In this document: one piece after another, positions 45,049-54,319 of the stretch
How the letters are laid out: each line of letters opens with the position of its first letter
How positions within the stretch are numbered: the first letter of the stretch is position 1
NCBI RefSeq assembly: GCF_900112595.1
Contig: NZ_FOMI01000008.1
Coordinates: 62,001-126,000, forward strand
Length of the DNA: 64,000 nucleotides
Direction: 5' to 3'
Source: Algibacter pectinivorans
GTDB lineage: Bacteria > Bacteroidota > Bacteroidia > Flavobacteriales > Flavobacteriaceae
Made by a program: the position numbers and the translations under genes
Notes under the pieces: generated by a model
The model's database searches: none
Told to the model about the DNA's origin: nothing
The model's input: the letters and a program-made list of their open reading frames with translations, nothing else

Positions 45049-46572
45049 ATGAAAAAAACATTTTTGTTATTAGTACTAGTTTTCACATTCATCTTTTCAT
45101 GTAGTAATGAAAAAAAGAAAGTCGTTAAAGATGAAGTGTCGAAGCCAAATGTTTTATTCATTGCGGTTGATGATTTAAACAATTGGATATCTCCTATTGA
45201 TGGATTTTCCAATGCGAAAACGCCTAATTTTGATAGGTTAGCAGCCATGGGAGTTACGTTTACAAACGCCCATGTTCAAGCACCTTTGTGTGGACCATCT
45301 AGAGCATCCATCATGTCGGGATTGCGTCCTTCTACAACTGGAATTTATGGCATGACTCCAGATAACAAAATCCGAAGACCAGGCAATCCAGCAACCAAAG
45401 ACATTACATTTTTACCAGAATATTTTCGGGATAACGGCTATCATACCATGGGTATCGGGAAACTGTTCCATATTCATGCACCAGATAGTGTATTTATTGA
45501 ATCTGGAGGTCGTGTTAAAGGTTTTGGTCCCTATCCTGAAAAGCGTTTTGTTTGGGATGGTTTTGGAAAAGGCATTAAAGGAACGCACGGCAGAACCAGT
45601 ACAGACTGGGGTGCATTTCCAGAACATGATACTTTAATGCCAGACCATCAATCTGTAAATTGGACTATAGAACGGTTGCAAAGAGAATACGATAAACCAT
45701 TCTTTCTCGGACTTGGTTTTTTACGTGTGCATGTGCCTTTGTATGTACCGCAAAAATGGTTTGATTTACATCCTTTGGAAAGCATTGAAACACCACCATA
45801 TTTAGCAGACGATTTAAACGATATACCACCTGTAGGCTTGCAAATAAATGATTTGCCTATGATGCCATCTACAGAATGGGCAAAGGAAAGTGGCGAATGG
45901 AAAAAGATAGTACAAGCCTATTTAGCCTGTATGAGTTATGTAGACTATGAATTAGGCCGGGTACTGGATGCTTTCGAGGATAGTAAATATGCAGATAATA
46001 CTATTATTGTATTATGGTCAGACCATGGGTACCGTTTAGGCGAAAAAGGCACCTTTGCAAAACATGCCTTATGGGAAACGGCAACCAAAGCACCTTTAAT
46101 GTTTGCGGGACCTAATGTACCAAAAGGCAAGAAAATTGAAGCTCCGGTCGAGATGTTATCTATTTATCCCACACTACTAGAATTAAGTGGATTGCCAGCT
46201 TATGCTAGAAATGAAGGGAATAGTTTAGTGGCCATGATGCAAAATGATGAAGGATTGGAAGCGGCAAGAGCTATAACAACCTTTGGTATGAATAACCATG
46301 CAATAAAAGCAGATGGCTATAGATATATTCGCTACGAAGATGGAAATGAAGAGTTTTATGACCATAATAGCGACCCTAATGAATGGCATAATAAAGCTTA
46401 TAACCCAACGTTTAAAAATAAGATTGAAGAATTAAAAGCTTTGTTACCTAAAACAAATGCGAAGTGGGACGCCGAGTCAAATTACACGTTTCAACCCTAT
46501 TTTGTGGATCAAAAGAAGCGTGTAAACGGAGAAAGCGTTAAACCTGTTAAAGTTATTGGAGCAGATAAGTAA
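45049..46572 (+). CDS. S1-family sulfatase, iduronate-2-sulfatase-like (S1_7 type)
   Basis: This 507-residue lipoprotein (IFSC, Cys18) has AVDDLNNWISPIDGF (Asp41-Asp42) and the maturation motif Cys81-G-P-S-R85 in APLCGPSRASIMSG. MGIGKLFHIH and WSDHGYRLGEKGTFAKH give the usual active-site Lys and His, and FLRVHVPLYVP is typical of the iduronate-2-sulfatase-like group. It probably removes a sulfate from the rhamnose or uronate units of the oligosaccharide. It lies 12 bp after the previous sulfatase. Confidence 0.92.
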   Translation: MKKTFLLLVLVFTFIFSCSNEKKKVVKDEVSKPNVLFIAVDDLNNWISPIDGFSNAKTPNFDRLAAMGVTFTNAHVQAPLCGPSRASIMSGLRPSTTGIYGMTPDNKIRRPGNPATKDITFLPEYFRDNGYHTMGIGKLFHIHAPDSVFIESGGRVKGFGPYPEKRFVWDGFGKGIKGTHGRTSTDWGAFPEHDTLMPDHQSVNWTIERLQREYDKPFFLGLGFLRVHVPLYVPQKWFDLHPLESIETPPYLADDLNDIPPVGLQINDLPMMPSTEWAKESGEWKKIVQAYLACMSYVDYELGRVLDAFEDSKYADNTIIVLWSDHGYRLGEKGTFAKHALWETATKAPLMFAGPNVPKGKKIEAPVEMLSIYPTLLELSGLPAYARNEGNSLVAMMQNDEGLEAARAITTFGMNNHAIKADGYRYIRYEDGNEEFYDHNSDPNEWHNKAYNPTFKNKIEELKALLPKTNAKWDAESNYTFQPYFVDQKKRVNGESVKPVKVIGADK

Positions 46573-46603
46573 GATTATTTAAAAAAAACAGGAAAATAAT
46601 AAA

Positions 46604-48265
46604 ATGGAACTTAGTATGAACTTAGTTATAAAAATAGCAATATTCAGCTTGTTAGCTTCGCCTTTGGTGGCTTGCTCTCAAGTAAAAAAAGAATCAAGCC
46701 AAAAACCTAATATCATTTTTATTATGGCAGATGATTTAGGTTGGACAGATTTAAGTTCACCTAATACAAGTTTGGGCAATGGCTCCAAGTATTATGAAAC
46801 TCCTAATATAGATAAATTGGCAGATCAAGGGAAGTCATTTGCTTATGCCTACGCCCAACAAAATTGTCAACCTACACGTGCGTCGCTTATTACTGGGCAA
46901 TATGCTACAGGTAATCAAAATGGTGTGTATAATGTAGGTAGTCTAAAAAGAGCATCAAAAGGAGTTATAACAGCTATTAAGCCTCATACTCAAAATAATT
47001 ATTTGAAAGAAGATTGTATCTCGATGTTTAAAACCTTAAAAAGCGTTGGGTATCACACCGCATGGTTTGGAAAGCTTCATGCAATTAAAACCGAGGAACA
47101 TGCATCTACATATTTAGGTGTTGATTATAACTTAGCACTTCGAAAAGAAACAAATGCTACTGTAAATGGTGTGAAAGTAAAACATGAGTTTTTCGCACAG
47201 AACGATGATAATAAAGGTTGGGTTTTTAATCACGACCTGCTAAAACCTTATGCACAACCCTACGATTCAGCATATATACACAATGTATTAGAACCTCTAA
47301 AGAACGGAAATGATCCTTGGCAATTGGAAGGCACTCCCAAACACCTAACCGATGCATTGGGAGATGCGGTTATAGATTACATAAAGGATAGATCAATAAA
47401 AGACGCTCCGTTTTTTGCATATATTCCTTTTCATGCTGTCCACGTTAGCATACTTCCGCGTCCAGATTTAGAGGCTAAATACACATCTAAAATACCTCAG
47501 GATCCAAGGCATAATCGAGCGGATTACGCTGCTTTTGTAGAACTTTTAGATCAAACAGTAGGACGTATACTAAATGCGCTAGAAGATCCAAATGGTGATG
47601 GTGATACAAAAGACGGAATTGCCAAAAATACCTTGGTCATTTTTTACTCGGATAATGGTGGTTTCATGGGGCCTACAGATAATAGACCATTACGTTTAAG
47701 AAAAGGAACCTTTTATGAGGGTGGTATTCGTGTCCCTTTAATCTTTAGATATCCAGGAGTAATACATCCAAATACAGTAAATAAAACTCAAGAAGTTCAT
47801 GCAATCGATTTTTACCCTACACTTGCAGAAATCGCAGGAGCTAAATTACCAAACCCTAAAATACATGAGGTAAATGGTAAATCGGTAATGCCTGTTTTAA
47901 AAGAAGAAACCGACGCTCTTGATGATAAAAATGAGCTGTTTTGGCATTTTCCAGGCTATATGGATGTGCGTAATATGCCTCAATCAGTTATTCATTACAG
48001 GCATTCTAACAATCAACATTATAAATTATTTTATCGTTACGAAGACGAATCTTATGAGCTTTATAATATTAATAATGACATAAGCGAAACTACTAATCTT
48101 TTAAGTGGAAGTCCAAATCAAGAGATACTTGATGTAGCTTTAATAATGAATAATAAGTTGCGAGAATGGCTCATAAAAAACAATGCCCCAACCGGAACTT
48201 GGACAAAACATCAAGAAATAGTACCGTATCCTTTAAAAGATGGCATCAATAAATACAAAAATTAA
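46604..48265 (+). CDS. S1-family arylsulfatase A-like sulfatase
   Basis: This 553-residue lipoprotein (VAC lipobox, Cys24; an ATG at 46616 is an equally good start) has MADDLGWTDLSSPN (Asp43-Asp44) and the motif Cys88-Q-P-T-R92 in QNCQPTRASLITG, typical of the arylsulfatase A-like branch. AWFGKLHAIKTEEH and YSDNGGFMGPTDNRPLRLRKGTFYEGGIRVP (positions about 350-380) complete the domain. An acidic DPNGDGDTKDG loop near residue 330 resembles a calcium-binding loop. It differs clearly from the S1_7-like neighbours, so it likely attacks a different sulfate position. Confidence 0.92.
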   Translation: MELSMNLVIKIAIFSLLASPLVACSQVKKESSQKPNIIFIMADDLGWTDLSSPNTSLGNGSKYYETPNIDKLADQGKSFAYAYAQQNCQPTRASLITGQYATGNQNGVYNVGSLKRASKGVITAIKPHTQNNYLKEDCISMFKTLKSVGYHTAWFGKLHAIKTEEHASTYLGVDYNLALRKETNATVNGVKVKHEFFAQNDDNKGWVFNHDLLKPYAQPYDSAYIHNVLEPLKNGNDPWQLEGTPKHLTDALGDAVIDYIKDRSIKDAPFFAYIPFHAVHVSILPRPDLEAKYTSKIPQDPRHNRADYAAFVELLDQTVGRILNALEDPNGDGDTKDGIAKNTLVIFYSDNGGFMGPTDNRPLRLRKGTFYEGGIRVPLIFRYPGVIHPNTVNKTQEVHAIDFYPTLAEIAGAKLPNPKIHEVNGKSVMPVLKEETDALDDKNELFWHFPGYMDVRNMPQSVIHYRHSNNQHYKLFYRYEDESYELYNINNDISETTNLLSGSPNQEILDVALIMNNKLREWLIKNNAPTGTWTKHQEIVPYPLKDGINKYKN

Positions 48266-48276
48266 TAACAAAAGAA

Positions 48277-49773
48277 ATGAATAAAAAAAAACTGGTACTA
48301 TCTGTATTGGGGTTTTCGGTTTTAGCTTTAATATCGTGTTTAGGTAATAAGGATATAAGTAGACAACAAAAGGATTTAACGATAGTTAAGGGTAGTACAC
48401 AAACCAATTCAAAACCCAATTTAATTTTCTATCTAGCCGACGATCAAGATGTATACGATTATGGGTGTTACGGAAACGAAAAGGTAAATACGGCGGCAGT
48501 AAACCGTTTAGCAAAAGAAGGCATGTTGTTTAATAATGCTTTTACGGCTCAAGCCATTTGTGCTCCAAGTCGCTCTCAACTTTTTACAGGTAAATACCCT
48601 TTAAAGAATGGTTGTTTTGCAAATCATACAGCCACAAGACCAGATATAAAAAGTGTAACTACTCAAATGAAAAATTTGGGATACCAAGTTGTTTTAGCTG
48701 GTAAAAGCCATGTAAAACCAGAAGGTGTTTACCAATGGGATAGAGAATGGGAACCCGTTCCTAAAAAGGATGTGCCTAGAGATTATATCCCGTTAGATAG
48801 TATTGAGGCATATTTTAAAACATCCAAAAAGCCATTTTGTATGTTTATAACCTCAAAATACCCGCATGGGAAGTATTTTGATGTTGAAAACCCAAATACC
48901 GATGATATTAAGTTTTATCCTTTCAATGAACACAAAAAAAACGATAAAGCTTATGTAAAAGCTAAGGCAGGTTACTACAGAAGCATCGAAGAAGATAACA
49001 CACAAATAGAAAAGGTTTTAGATTTAGTTGATACGTATCTAGATGATAATACTTTATTTATTTACAGCGCAGATCATGGGGTTTCAGGAAAATTTACGGT
49101 TAAAGATATAGGTTTAAAAGTACCATTTGTAGCACGCTGGCCAAAAGTAATTAAGCCAGGATCTATTTCCAATCAACTCATTCATTATACCGATGTATTA
49201 CCAACTTTTATGGCCATTGCAGAAGGGAAATCTCCAAGCAGTATGGATGGCAATAGCTTTTTACCGCTATTACAAGGTCAAGATGTGGAAATAAACAAGT
49301 ATGTATATGGTGTTAGAACCAATCAGAATATTTTAAATTCTGAAGTGTTTCCCTCTCGAATGATTCGCGATATGCGCTATAAATACATCAGAAATTTTAA
49401 TTCAATAGAGGTTGTTAATCAAAATTTAACGGGAAAAGCTAATGTAGACTACTTTATTAAAAGAGGAGCAAACGCACATAAAAATGAGCCTTTAGAAGAA
49501 TTGTACGATTTGCAAAATGACCCATTTGAGCAAAACAATTTAGCTCAAAACCCAGAATTGCAATCGGTTAAAGCAAAACTAAAACAAGATTTATTCAGTT
49601 GGATGAAATCTCAAGAAGATATTTTAGATGAAACTATCGGGAATATGCCTATCATTACCCCAAAAGGAAACAAAGGGTTTAAACTAGATCAAGATACGCC
49701 CAGACGAAAAATCCCAGATTCAATTAAAAACACACTTACAGTAAACGATGTAACAATTATTGAACATTGGTAA
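48277..49773 (+). CDS. S1-family sulfatase, lipoprotein
   Basis: This 498-residue lipoprotein (LISC, Cys21) has LADDQDVYDYGCYG (Asp55-Asp56-Gln57) and the motif Cys95-A-P-S-R99 in QAICAPSRSQLFTG. VLAGKSHVKPEG and YSADHGVSGKFTVKD complete the active site. The C-terminal part (LEELYDLQNDPFEQNNLAQNPEL) is the normal S1 end. It is 11 bp after the arylsulfatase A-like gene and 14 bp before the next ATG. The specific sulfate position cannot be told from sequence alone. Confidence 0.92.
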   Translation: MNKKKLVLSVLGFSVLALISCLGNKDISRQQKDLTIVKGSTQTNSKPNLIFYLADDQDVYDYGCYGNEKVNTAAVNRLAKEGMLFNNAFTAQAICAPSRSQLFTGKYPLKNGCFANHTATRPDIKSVTTQMKNLGYQVVLAGKSHVKPEGVYQWDREWEPVPKKDVPRDYIPLDSIEAYFKTSKKPFCMFITSKYPHGKYFDVENPNTDDIKFYPFNEHKKNDKAYVKAKAGYYRSIEEDNTQIEKVLDLVDTYLDDNTLFIYSADHGVSGKFTVKDIGLKVPFVARWPKVIKPGSISNQLIHYTDVLPTFMAIAEGKSPSSMDGNSFLPLLQGQDVEINKYVYGVRTNQNILNSEVFPSRMIRDMRYKYIRNFNSIEVVNQNLTGKANVDYFIKRGANAHKNEPLEELYDLQNDPFEQNNLAQNPELQSVKAKLKQDLFSWMKSQEDILDETIGNMPIITPKGNKGFKLDQDTPRRKIPDSIKNTLTVNDVTIIEHW

Positions 49774-49787
49774 AAACAAATATTATA

Positions 49788-51194
49788 ATGAATAAGTACG
49801 TCACATTTGTATTAGGTTTAACTTTTCTTTTTACGTCATGTAAAAATGAAAAAAATAAAACAGCGGAAACGCAAGCACAAAAACCAATGAACGTTTTGTT
49901 TATTGCTATTGATGATTTAAGAACCGAATTAGGCGTCTATGGTGCACCACAGGTAAAATCGCCAAACATAGATCAATTTGCAAAAGAAGCTCTTGTTTTT
50001 AATCGGGCCTATTGTAATGTACCTGTTTGTGGTGCTTCCAGAGCTAGTTTATTAACAAGTATTTTGCCTACAAAAACACGCTTTGTAGATTTTAGAGCAA
50101 AAGCACAGGAAGATGTGCCAAATGCCAAAACACTGCCAAGTGTTTTTAAAGATGCTGGTTATACTAGTATTTCTAACGGAAAGATTTTTCACTACAACAA
50201 AGATGCTCAGGAGTCCAGTTGGAGTGAAAACCCATGGATGCCAGAAGGTGGACACGCTGTAAGTTACGATCCTGAGACTAAAAAAGTAATTATGAAATCG
50301 GGAAATGGTCGTGTGTACGAAGCGCCTGAAGTTAGTGAGCGCGTGTATCCTGATTATAAAATAGCACAAAAAACTATTAAAGATTTACGACGTTTTAAAG
50401 AAACGGGAGAATCGTTCTTTATGGCTTGTGGATTTTTCCGTCCTCACATGCCCTTCTATGCCCCTAAAAAGTACTGGGATTTGTATGATAGAGATTCTAT
50501 AGCAATAGCAAATAACCGTTATTTACCTGAAAATGCGCCTAGTTCTTTGCGTGGAAGTGGAGAGTTTAAAACCTATAATTTTGGAGAATACGAGCCTGGT
50601 ACGGAAGAGTTTCATAAAATGATGCGTCATGGATATTATGCATGCGTAAGTTATGTAGATCAGTTGGTGGGCGAGGTGCTTAGCGAACTTGAAAACCTTG
50701 GTTTGGCAGAAAACACCGTTGTTGTATTGTGGGGAGACCATGGCTGGCATTTGGGAGAGCACGAGTTTTGGGGTAAACATAATACCTTACACAATGCATT
50801 ACAAGTACCTTTAATTGTAAAAGTTCCAGGGAAAGCCAAAGGGCAGCAGACTAAAGCTTTAATAGAGAGCGTTGATATATACCCTACGCTTTGTGATTTA
50901 GCTAATTTAGATGCACCCGATTATATTATGGGCGAGAGTTTTGCATCTGTACTCGATAACCCTGAACAGTCGTTTAGGGAAAGCGTTTATGCGCGTTTTA
51001 AAAAGGCCGATGCTATAGTAACTGAAAAATTTACGTATTCTTTATATGAAAACGGAGAAGAAATGTTATTTGATATTAAGCAAGACCCTCAAGAAAATAA
51101 GAATATTGTAGCGGATCTTGAGAATAAAAGTGTATTGAAAAACATGCAAAGTGACCTTAAAAAGAAGATTGAACTAGCAACAAGTTACAAATAG
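49788..51194 (+). CDS. S1-family sulfatase, iduronate-2-sulfatase-like with CxAxR motif
   Basis: This 468-residue lipoprotein (FTSC, Cys18) has AIDDLRTELGVYG (Asp42-Asp43) and the maturation motif Cys81-G-A-S-R85 in VPVCGASRASLLTS, with Ala at the usual Pro position. SNGKIFHYNKDAQESSW and WGDHGWHLGEHEFWGKH match the S1_7-like group. The longest frame starts at a TTG (49767) inside the previous gene, but the ATG at 49788 gives a good lipoprotein signal and is preferred. It is the last intact sulfatase; a decayed one follows within 31 bp. Confidence 0.9.
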   Translation: MNKYVTFVLGLTFLFTSCKNEKNKTAETQAQKPMNVLFIAIDDLRTELGVYGAPQVKSPNIDQFAKEALVFNRAYCNVPVCGASRASLLTSILPTKTRFVDFRAKAQEDVPNAKTLPSVFKDAGYTSISNGKIFHYNKDAQESSWSENPWMPEGGHAVSYDPETKKVIMKSGNGRVYEAPEVSERVYPDYKIAQKTIKDLRRFKETGESFFMACGFFRPHMPFYAPKKYWDLYDRDSIAIANNRYLPENAPSSLRGSGEFKTYNFGEYEPGTEEFHKMMRHGYYACVSYVDQLVGEVLSELENLGLAENTVVVLWGDHGWHLGEHEFWGKHNTLHNALQVPLIVKVPGKAKGQQTKALIESVDIYPTLCDLANLDAPDYIMGESFASVLDNPEQSFRESVYARFKKADAIVTEKFTYSLYENGEEMLFDIKQDPQENKNIVADLENKSVLKNMQSDLKKKIELATSYK

Positions 51195-51224
51195 ACGTTT
51201 AAGTATTATTAGATACCATAAAAA

Positions 51225-51690
51225 ATTGAGCAAGAAGAAAATACGCTTGTAATTTGTTCAAGCGACTATAGTAAAATGAGCACAAGTCATAGATTGTACA
51301 AATCAACATTGTATGAAGAGTCTGTAAATATTCCATTTATGGCTATGTAAAAGGACATATTTCCGAAGGTGAAATCAATACAACAAGTGTAGTTTTAAAC
51401 GTTATGGATTTGCTTCCTGCAGTATGCGATTATGCTAATATAAACGGCGTTGACGATTCGCGTGGAAAAAGCTTAAAACCACTTTTTGAAGGTAAACATA
51501 TACCATGTCGAGAAACACTAGGAGTAGAAAGTTGAAATAGGAAAAGGTGGTCGTTGATAAAAATGGTTTAACATACATGGGTTATAATGTATTTAGTATT
51601 GATAAATAGCTGCTAGATTTAAAGCGAGATCCCTTTGAAACTGCACATTTTACTAATGCCAAGGTAATGATAAGCAATTTTGAAATATAG
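51225..51690 (+). pseudogene. Decayed sulfatase (C-terminal half), several stops and frameshifts
   Basis: The region between the last sulfatase and the heparinase-like gene encodes sulfatase C-terminal sequence in pieces. First comes NTLVICSSDYSKM, then LYEESVNIPFMAM and a stop. In another frame come EGEINTTSVVLNVMDLLPAV, DDSRGKSLKPLFEGKHIP and a stop after VES. Then come YMGYNVFSIDK, a stop and LLDLKRDPFETAHF. These correspond to the second metal-site strand, the EESVRVPF strand, the DLLPT helix and the LFDLxxDPxE end of an S1 sulfatase. The N-terminal half with the formylglycine motif is missing. It is a relic of a tenth sulfatase gene in the array. Confidence 0.85.
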
Positions 51691-51793
51691 CAAAACCTAT
51701 ATAACACATAATGGTTTAGTCGGTAGTAACTAGTCTCGTTTTGTATTAAGTACTGTATTAAAATTACAAAGCAATAATAGCTTAAAAAGAAAA

Positions 51794-54277
51794 ATGAAAG
51801 TTAAAAATAGTATAATATTTCTTTTCGTATTAGTAGGGTTTAAAGTATATGCTCAAGACGCCAAACGTCCTTTTATATTAGTAAAGTCAAGTGAACGCCC
51901 ACAAATACTTCAAAAAATAAAAACCCAGGCTTGGGCTCAAGATATTTATAATAAGTTATTAAAAAAAACAGATTACGAAGTCGATTTGTTTTATAAAAAT
52001 CCAGTGAGTTACGTTAAACAATTACCATTTAATTGGGCTGAAGTTCAAAATAATCAGTTCCCACCATTTTATAAAACAGACCATATAGAAAATGGCGTTC
52101 ATAAAAATTTAGATAATGCTACAGATGAAGAATGGAAGCCTGCCGAACTTTTAATTGAAAACCTGCAAGTAGCCTTAGATTGTAGCATGATTTACTATGT
52201 TACACAAGACGAAAAATACGCCTTTGTAGCTAGTAGTATTTTATATAGTTTTATAAAATCTGTGCAAAAGGCAGAACTATCTAATTGGCATAGTAGAGGT
52301 GGTTGGTTATTTCCTTATGATGGTTTTAGAGAAGTACGTGTTATAGGCTATAAGTTACCTTTAATTTACGATTTTGTATATCCATATATTCAAACCGGTG
52401 GTAAATGTTTAGATATTATAAAGGGTAATAAAGTTAACTTTCCTTTTAATGAAGCTCAAAATGTATTTAGAACTTACGCAGATATAACTATTAACTATGG
52501 GCATACAGGTTCCAATCATTCTGTGTTAGAAGCACCAAGTTTGGTGTATAACGCGCTTGCCATGGACGACAAAATGGAGCGAGAAAAATTACTATCTTAT
52601 TTTCTAACTGAAAATACCAAAAGCCAAGATGCGCTTAATGTAATGGCTAACAACTATAAAGAAAAAGGCGATATTTGGCCAGAAACATCGCAGTACCTAA
52701 ACCATTCTACAGCCATTTTAACAAAACTTATGCTAGTGGTAAATAGGTATAATCCATCTTTAAAACTATCTCAAGAATATCCTAATATCTTACATGCTTT
52801 ACCCAGATTAGACTATTTTGTGTATCCTAATAACGAGCTGGTAAGGTGGGGAGATGGCCACCGAAATGGTAAAGCACCTTACGAGGCTATCGATCATGCC
52901 TATGCTTTAGCTAAAATGGATGGTTCTACAGAAATTATAGATAAAATGGGGCCTATTTTAAATCGTGTTTTAGAAAACGGTAGTTACAAAAGAAGTGATA
53001 TGGAGTCTGTTTTTTGGCTCAGTTCTGAAATTGAAGGAAACCCTAATGACTTCCAGTTACCTAGAACAGATCGCGTATATCATGCAGGTATAGTAATGCA
53101 AAGAAACCCAAGTAGTACAAATAAGCAGGAAGACGGACTCATGTGTTTTGTTGGTGGAGCCCACATGGTACATGGGCATGCAGAAGGTATGAATATTGAG
53201 TTGTATGGAGAAGGTCAAGTATTGGGTGTCGATAATGGTAGAGGCAAATATGCCAAAGATATTCATGAAAACTATTCAAGAATATTTGCGGCGCATAACA
53301 CAGTAATAGTAAATGGCAGCTCGCAAGGTGAAGGTGGCTGGAGTAATTTAGGTATTAATACCGTTGAAGTTGTTTCCATGGAACCTCAAGTGGGAACAAA
53401 GGGCGTTTCTCCATACCATTCGTTTAGCCAAACAACTTTTGAGGATAATGGTGGTATGAAAGCAGAAGCCACACAAGAACGTACACTTGCATTAATTAGA
53501 ACTTCACCAACCACAGGATATTATGTAGATGTTTTTCGTTCAAAGTCTAAATTACCAAACCAGTTTCATGATTATTTATATCATAATATTGGGGATACTT
53601 TGGCATTTGAAAACAGTAATATGGCTTTTAAAAGTACACCAGAAAAATACAACCAAAGTGCTAATGCTAAATGGGATAGAGGAACATATAGAAATCCTGG
53701 ATGGCACTTTTTTAAGGATGTAAAAACATCGAGGCCTTATAACGAGGCTGTTAAGGCAACTTTTAATGTTGAACAATTGCACGCCGGTTCAATATATATG
53801 CAATTGCACATTCCAGGATTTGAAAACCGAGAATACACACAAGTAAAAGCGCCGCATACTTTTGAAGCCCCAAAGCCTTACGATACATTACCAACGCCTA
53901 CATTGGTAATTCGCAATAGAGGTGCTGCTTGGGATAACCCTTTTGTGGTGGTTTATGAAGCGTATAGCCAAACAGAAACACCAACAATTTCATCGGTTGA
54001 AAAAATTGAGCAAGCAGGTGTATATAAAGGTTTAAAAATTGAGAGTACTACGCCTTCAAATAAACTTATTCAATACGTTATTACGCAATCGAAGGATTCT
54101 GTTTTTCAAGATAAAGAACTAGATATCTATTTTAAAGGCACTTTTGCGGTAATTACATTAAATGAAAAAGAGATATTGCAAAACATTTATGTTGGAGAAG
54201 GTAAAAAATTAATTTATAAAGATGAAATTATAAATATGAATGAAAATAATTCGGCTTATAAAGAATTTAATTTGTAG
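51794..54277 (+). CDS. Heparinase II/III-like polysaccharide lyase (PL40-like candidate)
   Basis: This 827-residue secreted protein (signal peptide to KVYAQ, residue 21) has an alpha/alpha toroid (about 90-420) followed by a heparinase II/III-type beta-sandwich. Conserved-looking segments are NYGHTGSNHSVLEAPSLVYNA, LVRWGDGHRNGKAPYEA and GGAHMVHGHAEGMNIELYGEG (the HGHAEGMNIELYGEG core in the beta-sandwich part resembles the His motif of the family), then NTVIVNGSSQGEGGW. Such lyases eliminate at uronic acids. A distant ulvan-lyase family, PL40, is a candidate, but I cannot confirm it by sequence. It closes the long plus-strand run and faces the regulator gene. Confidence 0.78.
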   Translation: MKVKNSIIFLFVLVGFKVYAQDAKRPFILVKSSERPQILQKIKTQAWAQDIYNKLLKKTDYEVDLFYKNPVSYVKQLPFNWAEVQNNQFPPFYKTDHIENGVHKNLDNATDEEWKPAELLIENLQVALDCSMIYYVTQDEKYAFVASSILYSFIKSVQKAELSNWHSRGGWLFPYDGFREVRVIGYKLPLIYDFVYPYIQTGGKCLDIIKGNKVNFPFNEAQNVFRTYADITINYGHTGSNHSVLEAPSLVYNALAMDDKMEREKLLSYFLTENTKSQDALNVMANNYKEKGDIWPETSQYLNHSTAILTKLMLVVNRYNPSLKLSQEYPNILHALPRLDYFVYPNNELVRWGDGHRNGKAPYEAIDHAYALAKMDGSTEIIDKMGPILNRVLENGSYKRSDMESVFWLSSEIEGNPNDFQLPRTDRVYHAGIVMQRNPSSTNKQEDGLMCFVGGAHMVHGHAEGMNIELYGEGQVLGVDNGRGKYAKDIHENYSRIFAAHNTVIVNGSSQGEGGWSNLGINTVEVVSMEPQVGTKGVSPYHSFSQTTFEDNGGMKAEATQERTLALIRTSPTTGYYVDVFRSKSKLPNQFHDYLYHNIGDTLAFENSNMAFKSTPEKYNQSANAKWDRGTYRNPGWHFFKDVKTSRPYNEAVKATFNVEQLHAGSIYMQLHIPGFENREYTQVKAPHTFEAPKPYDTLPTPTLVIRNRGAAWDNPFVVVYEAYSQTETPTISSVEKIEQAGVYKGLKIESTTPSNKLIQYVITQSKDSVFQDKELDIYFKGTFAVITLNEKEILQNIYVGEGKKLIYKDEIINMNENNSAYKEFNL

Positions 54278-54319
54278 TCGAGTATCTTTTATTTTTAAGT
54301 AATTTGTAATTAATCCGTT

